Origin: Arthrobacter sp. HY1533
GTDB taxonomy: Bacteria; Actinomycetota; Actinomycetes; Actinomycetales; Micrococcaceae
Reading direction: 5' to 3'
NCBI RefSeq assembly: GCF_027568515.1
Contig: NZ_JANKZF010000042.1
Location: forward strand, 1-32,089
Length of the DNA: 32,089 nucleotides
Each line of letters starts with the position of its first letter. Position 1 is the first letter of the stretch. This document shows, piece after piece, positions 16,509 to 22,417 of this stretch. A program made the translations under genes and the position numbers. A model generated the notes under the pieces. It was given only the letters and a program-made list of their open reading frames with translations, made no database searches and was not told the DNA's origin.

Positions 16509-16645
16509 GCGGCTTCCTTCGGGGCAGGGGATTTCCCTCAGGCTAGCAGCGATGCGCCCGGTCCCCCCATGGGCAGGACTCCCCCACGCCTGCCGTGCTG
16601 GCGAGACGGCTGGTCCGGCCTCCTCGGAAGCCTCGGTACCCTTGA

Positions 16646-17578
16646 ATGGTGATGAAATCTCCCCTTCCCGTGCGCAATGGCGTCAATGCCACCCGCATGC
16701 GCATCCCCGTTGAGGGCCCCTGGACCACCGCCATGGAATATGTGCTGGACAGGTTCAACCATGTGGACCCGGCAGGGATCGTGGAGCGGTTTGAACGCGG
16801 CGAGGTCAAGGCGCTCGGCGGGGAAATCGTCACCCCCACCACGCCGTTGGCCGAGCACCTGTTCATTTGGTACTACCGCGAACTGCCCGTGGAGGAACGG
16901 CTGCCGGTGGAGCTGTCCATCCTGCACCAGGACGAGAATCTGGTGGTGGTGGACAAGCCGCACTTCCTGCCCACCACGCCGGGCGGAATGTATGTGCAGG
17001 AATCGGCCCTTGTCCGGCTGCGCGTCCTGCTTGATGCGCCGGACCTGGTGCCCATCCACCGCCTGGACCGCATGACGGCCGGCGTGCTGCTGTTCTCCGC
17101 CAATCCGGAGACCCGCGGCAAGTACCAGCTTCTGTTTGAGAAGCGCCGCATCGAAAAGACCTACCGCGCCGTGGCCCCCGTCCGGGAAGACCTGGAATTT
17201 CCGTTGGTGGTCCGCAGCCGCATGATCAAGTCCCGCACCTACCTTTTGGCGCAGGAAATTGTGGGCGAGCCCAATGCGGAAACCCGCATTGAGCTCATGG
17301 ACACCCGCGTGGATGCCGCAACCGGCCAGACGCTGGGCCTGTACGACCTCCAGCCGCACACGGGCAAGACCCACCAGCTGCGCGTCCACCTGGCATCGCA
17401 GGGCATCGGCATCGTGAACGATCCCTTCTACCCCGTGCTCCACGAACAGGCTCCGGACGACTACACCAAGCCGCTGCAGCTGCTTGCCCACAGCATCTCC
17501 TTCACGGACCCGCTGACCCACCAGCCGGTGAAGTACTTCTCCCAGCTGGAGCTGTCGGAGTTTCCGGACCACAAGTAA
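16646..17578 (+). CDS. RluA-family pseudouridine synthase
   Basis: A 310-residue RNA pseudouridine synthase of the RluA type. The catalytic motif HRLDR (138-142, Asp141) is present, preceded by VVDKPHFLPTTPGG and followed by the C-terminal LQPHTGKTHQLRVH block typical of the family. The first 70 or so residues (about 20-65) may form an S4-like region. Three possible starts (ATG 16646, GTG 16649, ATG 16652) lie together. The exact RNA target cannot be decided from sequence. It is convergent with the Asp23 cluster. Confidence 0.88.
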   Translation: MVMKSPLPVRNGVNATRMRIPVEGPWTTAMEYVLDRFNHVDPAGIVERFERGEVKALGGEIVTPTTPLAEHLFIWYYRELPVEERLPVELSILHQDENLVVVDKPHFLPTTPGGMYVQESALVRLRVLLDAPDLVPIHRLDRMTAGVLLFSANPETRGKYQLLFEKRRIEKTYRAVAPVREDLEFPLVVRSRMIKSRTYLLAQEIVGEPNAETRIELMDTRVDAATGQTLGLYDLQPHTGKTHQLRVHLASQGIGIVNDPFYPVLHEQAPDDYTKPLQLLAHSISFTDPLTHQPVKYFSQLELSEFPDHK

Positions 17579-17618
17579 GACCCGCAGCTGGTGGCGTCAA
17601 AGCCGCGCCCGGCCCCGC

Positions 17619-17969
17619 CTACACGCCGATCGCCGAAATCTCCACGACGGCCTTCACCTCCACCCCGGGACGCTGCACGGCCACATGGGTGCGGATTCCG
17701 GCCGCGACGGCACGGGCCAGCCCTGGCGCCGGCAGCGAGCCGTCAGTGCCAATCCGCACCCGCACACTCATGGCGGGAGCGGCACCCGGCACGCCGGCGT
17801 CGTCAGCTTCTTCGGAGCACACCACAAACGGCACGGGCGCGGCCTCGCCGGGGCCCAGCAGCGAGCCCAGTTGTTTCACGGCCGTCAGCCAGACGGGGTC
17901 GGCCGCGTAGACCGCTGCCACGCCGTCCATGCCCAGCACCAGCTGGTGAATCTCAGCTTCAAGGCTCAT
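17619..17969 (-). CDS. Small Asp23-cluster protein
   Basis: A 116-residue protein, last gene of the Asp23/sigma cluster. It has an N-terminal helix, a hydrophobic central strand (VPFVVC) and a terminal VKAVVEISAIGV that resembles part of an Asp23/Gls24 fold. The assignment leans on context. Its ATG overlaps the preceding TGA by 4 bp, so it is translated with the zinc-motif protein. No membrane segment is seen. Confidence 0.6.
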   Translation of the reverse strand: MSLEAEIHQLVLGMDGVAAVYAADPVWLTAVKQLGSLLGPGEAAPVPFVVCSEEADDAGVPGAAPAMSVRVRIGTDGSLPAPGLARAVAAGIRTHVAVQRPGVEVKAVVEISAIGV

Positions 17970-18565
17970 CGCCCCTCCTCCCGCGTCCCGTCACCGGCGG
18001 AGCCTGGCGGCGCCGGAAGTGGCGGACGAATATCGGTGAAGGCCACGTGCACGGCGGCCACATTCAGTTCGGTCTCCAGCAGCAGCTCCTGAATAACGGC
18101 GACCCGCAGTTCATCGGCGAGGGCCGGCAGCGGGTGCCCGTACCGAGCGGACACGTTGATCCGCACTTCCACCGGAGCACCGGCGGTGGACACCTCACCC
18201 TCCAGCCTGCAGCGCCCAATCAGCACGCCGCCCAGTGAATCGCCCACGGCCCGGACCATGGCAATCACGGCACCTTCGGTTTCGGTGAGCTCATCCAGCG
18301 GGCCGCCGGACAGCGGAATGGGGCGCCCGGCACGGGTTTCCAGCCGCAGGTTGGCGAGCATGCCGTCGAGCCAGCCGGCGTCGTCGGCGGAGGCAACGTC
18401 GCTGTCCATCAGGTCCAGGGCAGCCGCACTGAGGCTGCGCAGCCCGGCCAGGCGCGCCTGGCATTGCGGGCAGTTCTCAATGTGCCAGGCATCCGGAGAC
18501 GCCCCTGTGTCGAGGTAGTCGCTGAGGTCTTCGATGCGCCGGCCGCAGTCTTGCGTGGGGTTCAT
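17966..18565 (-). CDS. Zinc-motif anti-sigma-like protein fused to an Asp23-type domain
   Basis: A 199-residue soluble protein with two parts. The N-terminus (1-45) has a ZAS-like pattern: Cys7, then His28-x3-Cys32-x2-Cys35, as in zinc-binding anti-sigma factors. The C-terminal half (about 80-180) resembles Asp23/Gls24: a conserved hydrophobic strand with a RYGHPLPALADELR-like helix start. No membrane helix is present. ATG 18565 is chosen because GAGGAA sits 5 bp upstream; it overlaps the sigma-factor TGA as ATGA. It is the likely regulator of that sigma factor. The fusion may link envelope stress proteins directly to transcription, but this is inference. Confidence 0.75.
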   Translation of the reverse strand: MNPTQDCGRRIEDLSDYLDTGASPDAWHIENCPQCQARLAGLRSLSAAALDLMDSDVASADDAGWLDGMLANLRLETRAGRPIPLSGGPLDELTETEGAVIAMVRAVGDSLGGVLIGRCRLEGEVSTAGAPVEVRINVSARYGHPLPALADELRVAVIQELLLETELNVAAVHVAFTDIRPPLPAPPGSAGDGTREEGR

Positions 18566-19131
18566 CGCCATTCCTCCATTTCGATAACGAGCGTGGTTCG
18601 TGCCCTGGCCAGCCGGCCGCGCACGCTGGCGGCGCTGATGCCCAGCGTCCCGGCAATTTCTTCATAGGACTGGCCGCCAAATTCCCGCAACACCCAGCAT
18701 CTTCGCTGTTCCTCCGGCAGCCTGGCCAGTGCCGCGTTCAAGGCACGACGCGCGGACCCGGCCACCGCCGACTGCGCCGGGCCGGGTGTGTGGTCCGGCG
18801 CTTCGGGGCGGTCCTCGAGGTTGTCGTGGACCTTTCGGCGCCTGCCGGTGTCAACGGCCCTGTGCCCCACGATCTTCATGAGCCAGGCCTTCACGGCCGC
18901 GCCGTCCTGCAGCGAGCCAATGTCCCGCCATGCGGTGATCAGCGCCTCCTGCACCACGTCGTCGGCCTCTTCATAGCTGCGCGCCAGCCTGCGGGCATAG
19001 GCGCGCATGAGCGGGCCATGCCTGCGGGCCAGGGTTTCAAAGGCTGCCACATCGCCGTCGCCGGCACGCTCGGCCAGGATGGCGTCGGGGATGTCGGGCC
19101 CGGTTTGTGGCAAATCCTGCGGATTTTTCAC
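18562..19131 (-). CDS. ECF-type RNA polymerase sigma factor
   Basis: A 189-residue sigma-70 family protein of the extracytoplasmic function class. Region 2 is seen as EEADDVVQEALITAWRDIG; region 4 is the helix-turn-helix YEEIAGTLGISAASVRGRLAR. GTG 19131 has AAAGGG about 9 bp upstream; another GTG at 19170 would add 13 residues. It sits between glsB (110 bp upstream) and the zinc-motif gene it overlaps by 4 bp, so it would be co-expressed with its likely anti-sigma. The target promoter sequence is not known; the other Asp23-cluster genes are obvious candidates. Confidence 0.9.
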   Translation of the reverse strand: MKNPQDLPQTGPDIPDAILAERAGDGDVAAFETLARRHGPLMRAYARRLARSYEEADDVVQEALITAWRDIGSLQDGAAVKAWLMKIVGHRAVDTGRRRKVHDNLEDRPEAPDHTPGPAQSAVAGSARRALNAALARLPEEQRRCWVLREFGGQSYEEIAGTLGISAASVRGRLARARTTLVIEMEEWR

Positions 19132-19162
19132 CGGTGTGCACCCTTTCCGTAGGTTCCGGCCG

Positions 19163-19181
19163 GCTCCCACCAGTTGGGAGC
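19163..19181. promoter_or_regulatory. Inverted repeat before the sigma-factor gene
   Basis: GCTCCCA and TGGGAGC form a perfect 7-bp inverted repeat with a 5-nt spacer, 31 bp upstream of the chosen sigma start. It could be an operator or an mRNA hairpin controlling sigma translation. Confidence 0.3.
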
Positions 19182-19197
19182 GAGCCTACGCGAAGTG

Positions 19198-19230
19198 CCG
19201 CCCCGCAGGCCTGAGGGGCCTGCAGGGCGG
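19198..19230 (-). terminator. GC-rich hairpin after glsB
   Basis: Fourteen-base arms pair with one G-U wobble around a 5-nt loop, 12 bp after the glsB stop on the minus strand. There is no T-run. It probably attenuates rather than fully ends transcription into the sigma gene. Confidence 0.45.
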
Positions 19231-19241
19231 GACGTTTATGG

Positions 19242-19499
19242 CTACTTGCGGCCCTTGATGGCACCGTAGGCGGCGGCAACCACCAGGCCGCCGGCGATGG
19301 ACAGCAGCCACGTCTTGATGTTGAAGAAGCTGCCCAGATCGGTGTTGAAGATGAGCGATCCGAGCCAGCCGCCCACGATGGCCCCGACCACGCCCAGGAT
19401 GATGCTGGTAACCCAGCCGCCCTGGACCTTGCCCGGCATGACGGCCTTGACGATGGCCCCGACGATCAGGCCGAGGATGATGAAACTGATGAATCCCAT
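19242..19499 (-). CDS. GlsB/YeaQ/YmgE family stress-associated membrane protein
   Basis: An 85-residue membrane protein of the transglycosylase-associated/GlsB type. It is almost entirely hydrophobic with glycine-rich helices: IILGLIVGAIVK, then PGKVQGGW, then ILGVVGAIVGGWLG and a third helix ending AAAYGAIKGRK. AGGAGAAC precedes the ATG. Family members accompany Asp23 proteins and respond to stress. It lies 24 bp after the AmaP-like gene, and a hairpin follows its stop. Confidence 0.9.
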   Translation of the reverse strand: MGFISFIILGLIVGAIVKAVMPGKVQGGWVTSIILGVVGAIVGGWLGSLIFNTDLGSFFNIKTWLLSIAGGLVVAAAYGAIKGRK

Positions 19500-19523
19500 G
19501 ATGTTCTCCTAGTTGCTTGTTGC

Positions 19524-20135
19524 TTATGCCACGCGTTCAGTGCGGGCAAACTTGCTGCGGGTTCCTGAGGTGATCCGAACCAGCACGGGAAGCCGGGTGC
19601 CCAGGAGGATGTCCAGGCCCTCCACCAGATGGTCGACGGCGGCCCCCACCTCGGCGGGCGAGGCCCCCTTGCGCACCTGGACACTGATTTTCAGTCCGGT
19701 TGCGCCTCCCGTTCCAGGCGTCTTCCAGGACTGTGCCTTTGCCGAAAGCACCTGGGGGTTGCCCGCCAGCGCCTCCTTGATGGCCTCGGCGGCCACGGCC
19801 GTGTCCACAGTGGTGTTGCCGCCGGCGCCCTCCCGGCTGGCCAGTTGGTTACTGCGGCCTGTGTCCTGCGACGCCATCCAGCACACCAGCAGCACGCCCG
19901 CCACGATAATGGCGGCGAAAGCGGCCACGGTCCACCAGCTGGTGCCGGTCCCGGGGATGCGTGCCTCCGCGAGCTGCTGCTGGGTTTGCGCCCAGGCACG
20001 TGTTCCGGCCATGGCCCAGTCCCGGGCGAACGACCCGCTGGCCCCGGCCCATGCGGCAGCGAGGCCGACAACCATGAGCACTGCCCCGAGCGCCCCCAAC
20101 AACGTGCGGTTCAGTCCGCGGTGGGTGCCGTTCAT
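19524..20135 (-). CDS. AmaP-like membrane anchor protein of Asp23 cluster
   Basis: A 203-residue protein with two membrane helices (about 10-31 and 68-88) and a soluble C-terminal domain (about 105-200) that looks like an Asp23-type fold. In Staphylococcus, AmaP anchors Asp23 at the membrane, and the layout here matches that idea. ATG 20135 overlaps the preceding TGA by 4 bp; the open frame extends further but would run over the gene before it. Function is by analogy. Confidence 0.65.
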   Translation of the reverse strand: MNGTHRGLNRTLLGALGAVLMVVGLAAAWAGASGSFARDWAMAGTRAWAQTQQQLAEARIPGTGTSWWTVAAFAAIIVAGVLLVCWMASQDTGRSNQLASREGAGGNTTVDTAVAAEAIKEALAGNPQVLSAKAQSWKTPGTGGATGLKISVQVRKGASPAEVGAAVDHLVEGLDILLGTRLPVLVRITSGTRSKFARTERVA

Positions 20136-20740
20136 GCCCCCACCGCCCCGTGCTTGTCCCCGGGTTTGTTCAGGGAGACGCCCACGGCCAGGGCCCTGCG
20201 CAGCCCGTAGCCGGCAACTTCGTGTTCCACGGCCGCCCTGACGGCAGCTGTGTCCACTGCCCTGCCTGTGACGGGCCGGACCACTACGTCCAGGCGCCTG
20301 CGCCCCACGCTGCATGTGACCTGTTCCGGCGCGAGCCGGGCCTCGGTGCGTGCCGCCCGTGCAGCGGCCGATGCCAGGACCTGCGCATCAACCACCACGG
20401 CGGAGCGCGGGTTGGCCACAATGTGCCGCGCCTTGGTGCCGGGCAGCACGGCCGCCGCCAGCAGGGCCAGGCCCAGCAGTGCCACGGCTGCGCCCGCCGC
20501 AATGAGTGCGCCGGGGATCGTGGTTGCCGGCAAGGCAATTGATCGCTGCGCAAGTTCGGCGGGCGGGAGCAGCAGTGCCGCGTTCCCCGTCGCCGAGAGT
20601 GTGAGTTCCACGGCCAGCCATACAGCGGCCAGCAGCAGCACTGCTGCCACGGTGATGGACAGGGCTGCCCGGCTGGAGCGTGTTTCACGCCGGTTTAGCC
20701 GGTTGACCAACTTCGGATTGCTTGAGTCCTGGTTTCTCAT
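20132..20740 (-). CDS. DUF6286-type membrane protein
   Basis: A 202-residue protein with two hydrophobic helices (about 26-48 and 75-100) and a soluble C-terminal domain (about 110-190) containing RRRLDVVVRPVTGR. It resembles DUF6286 proteins, which in actinobacteria sit in Asp23 clusters. ATGA overlaps join it to the genes on both sides. Function unknown; likely membrane partner of the Asp23 proteins. Confidence 0.65.
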   Translation of the reverse strand: MRNQDSSNPKLVNRLNRRETRSSRAALSITVAAVLLLAAVWLAVELTLSATGNAALLLPPAELAQRSIALPATTIPGALIAAGAAVALLGLALLAAAVLPGTKARHIVANPRSAVVVDAQVLASAAARAARTEARLAPEQVTCSVGRRRLDVVVRPVTGRAVDTAAVRAAVEHEVAGYGLRRALAVGVSLNKPGDKHGAVGA

Positions 20741-21129
20741 CCCACCCTCCCTGCAGCAGTGTTCTTCCCGTGGTGGATGCCCGTGAACCGGATGTCCACC
20801 CTTGCCACGGACGCACCCGACAACTCCTCGATGCGGTCGGCAACCACGGACCGGGCCCGCGCTGCGCGCTCAAACACCGTGCCGCCGTCGTGCCCGGCCT
20901 TGGACCCGGTGGGGCCGTGCGGCCCAAGCTGGAACGCCAGGGGCAGCGCGAGTGAGACGCTGAGTTGCCCCTGCTCGTCGCCGATCCCGGCCCGCACGTC
21001 ACGCCGCGGGACCGTAAAGGCCTCGGCGGCTATGGCTGCGGCCAGCTGGTGCATGGTCCCGGAGGAGATGCTGGTGTATCCGGCACGCACGCTTGCTTCC
21101 GCTTCAGGGCCCAGCGTGCCGGCGCTCAT
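20737..21129 (-). CDS. Asp23/Gls24 family protein, second copy
   Basis: A 130-residue soluble protein. The central region has the Asp23 pattern of a strand with alternating hydrophobics (SVSLALPLAF), a helix-forming RSVVADRIEEL and a final VARVDIRFTGIHH strand. It is more divergent than the first Asp23 copy, with an insertion rich in Gly/His/Asp (about 70-85). ATGA overlaps join it to the DUF2273-like and DUF6286 genes. No signal peptide is seen. Confidence 0.7.
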   Translation of the reverse strand: MSAGTLGPEAEASVRAGYTSISSGTMHQLAAAIAAEAFTVPRRDVRAGIGDEQGQLSVSLALPLAFQLGPHGPTGSKAGHDGGTVFERAARARSVVADRIEELSGASVARVDIRFTGIHHGKNTAAGRVG

Positions 21130-21317
21130 CGCGAGGTGCGCTTGCCGCGCAGGGCGTCCAGTGCGCCGCGGAGGTCAATCCTGCCGCGCACGCTGCTTCC
21201 GGCCACGGCTCCGGCGGCCATGAAAAGAGCCACTAGGAGCATCGCCCAGAACCCGAAGGCCAGGGCCGAGATGGCCAGGACGGCGCCTAGTGCGGCGCCG
21301 GCCAGGGTGGCACTCAT
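21126..21317 (-). CDS. DUF2273-like small membrane protein
   Basis: A 63-residue protein with two adjacent hydrophobic helices (about 4-22 and 24-42) and a basic tail (RGKRTSR). It fits the DUF2273 family of small integral membrane proteins that accompany Asp23. It overlaps both neighbours by 4 bp (ATGA). It probably places Asp23 proteins at the membrane. Confidence 0.7.
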   Translation of the reverse strand: MSATLAGAALGAVLAISALAFGFWAMLLVALFMAAGAVAGSSVRGRIDLRGALDALRGKRTSR

Positions 21318-21814
21318 GAGACGCGGGCTTCGCGCTGGCCGTCCTGCTCGTCGTCGACGCGCTTGTGGGAGGCCTGCTTTTCCTCTGACTCGTCCGAGGC
21401 AATGTGGATGTCTGTGATGGACACGTTGACCTCCGTGACCTCCATGCCCACAACGTCTTCAACGGCCGCGTAGATGGCGTCGCGGACGTCTTCTGCGACC
21501 TTCTGCAGCGGGTGCGGGTACTCCACCACGAGCGTGACGTCGACTGCCACCTGGGTCTGGCCAACTTCCACGCTCACGCCCTGGGTAAGGTCCTTCTGTC
21601 CCACGGCTTCGCGCAGCGATCCGAGGGCGCGGGCTGCGCCGCCGCCGAGCGCATACACGCCGGGGATGTCCTGGGCCGCGATGCCGGCCACCTTGGCAAC
21701 AACGCCGTCCGCCACTGTGGTGGTGCCGCGGCTGGTGGCTGTCTGCCGTGCCGCGGCAACGGTGGCCGGGCTCGTGGCTGCGCCCTGGTTCTTGTTCTGA
21801 GGCTGAGTAGTCAA
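21314..21814 (-). CDS. Asp23/Gls24 family envelope stress protein, first copy
   Basis: A 166-residue Asp23/Gls24 protein, first gene of the cluster. The family core is clear: VADGVVAKVAGIAAQDIPGVYAL, VSVEVGQTQVAVDV, VEYPHPLQKVAEDVR and the late VNVSITDIHI strand. The N-terminal tail and the acidic/basic C-terminus (SEEKQASHKRVDDE) are disordered. TTG 21814 has GGGAGTG seven bases upstream; the frame runs on to 21883 without a better start. In other bacteria Asp23 is abundant, membrane-associated and linked to cell-wall stress. Confidence 0.85.
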   Translation of the reverse strand: MTTQPQNKNQGAATSPATVAAARQTATSRGTTTVADGVVAKVAGIAAQDIPGVYALGGGAARALGSLREAVGQKDLTQGVSVEVGQTQVAVDVTLVVEYPHPLQKVAEDVRDAIYAAVEDVVGMEVTEVNVSITDIHIASDESEEKQASHKRVDDEQDGQREARVS

Positions 21815-21949
21815 AATAATCACTCCCGAAATTCTTCGTGTCCGATATTTCTTCAAGCTCGGTGCCGTTTGGCGCCTACACAACTAAGGCGTGTTGAGCC
21901 GGGGAATCGTCACGGTCAATTTCATGTGATCCGCATCACAGGCCTGGAA

Positions 21950-22255
21950 CTAGAGGCTGAGCCACTTTCCGGCGGAGCGGCGGAAGGTGCGCAGGGCACC
22001 CGTGGTGGCCACCTCGTTGACTCCGTGGGCCATCGAGACGGCGGCGTTGCGCGCAAACTGGTTCTCGGCGTCGTACTCGCTGGCCTCAACCATGAAGCGC
22101 ACAGTGATGCGCGGGACGCCGGCCACGATGTCCAGTTGGTTGGCTTCCACCACATGGGCGGAACCGACTGCGGCAACGGCCATGTCCATGACCTCCTCGG
22201 GGGCGTGGCCGGGGCGCAGGCCGGTGATTTGGATCGTGGCGCGGAAGGAAGGCAT
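21950..22255 (-). CDS. Small conserved-looking hypothetical protein
   Basis: A 101-residue soluble protein with alternating strand and helix segments (FRATIQITGL, PEEVMDMAVAAV, PRITVRFMVEA, then RTFRRSAGKWLSL). It looks like a compact alpha/beta domain but I do not recognise the family. GGAACC lies just upstream of the ATG. It sits between ppc and the Asp23 cluster on the same strand, separated from each by more than 100 bp. Confidence 0.6.
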   Translation of the reverse strand: MPSFRATIQITGLRPGHAPEEVMDMAVAAVGSAHVVEANQLDIVAGVPRITVRFMVEASEYDAENQFARNAAVSMAHGVNEVATTGALRTFRRSAGKWLSL

Positions 22256-22288
22256 GGTTCCAGCCTAGGGGAACAGGGCACCACGCAA

Positions 22289-22354
22289 AAATGACACCGA
22301 TCCCGCTTTCTGACACCGGGATATCGGTGTCAGAAAGCGGGATCGGTGTCATTT
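22289..22354. repeat. Perfect 30-bp inverted repeat between ppc and the small hypothetical gene
   Basis: Two perfectly complementary 30-base arms surround a 6-nt loop (GGATAT). Each arm itself holds the 8-mer TGACACCG twice, 19 bp apart. There is no T-run on either strand. The lack of any arm mismatch suggests recent origin or an active role, such as a terminator-like structure, protein site or mobile element. Confidence 0.85.
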
Positions 22355-22365
22355 CTCAAAGCGGG

Positions 22366-22410
22366 GGTCTCGACAGGCTCGACCACCGGCGACCGGCTCG
22401 ACCACCGGCG
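22366..22410. repeat. Partial REP element with tandem half-units
   Basis: TCGACAGGCTC at 22370-22380 is one arm of the palindrome seen at lhr-nei. GGCTCGACCACCGGCG then appears at 22376-22391 and again at 22395-22410. The other arm is missing. It lies just after the ppc stop. Confidence 0.7.
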
Positions 22411-22417
22411 CTGGCGC

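Noticed and set aside
19132-19162. GGAAC as an ECF -35 box for the sigma gene
   Set aside because: It lies so close to the start codon that a normally spaced -10 would fall on or past the start.
22289-22354. Hairpin after ppc as a riboswitch or RNA gene
   Set aside because: It is a plain perfect stem with no multi-branched aptamer-like structure, and it is far from any start it could control.
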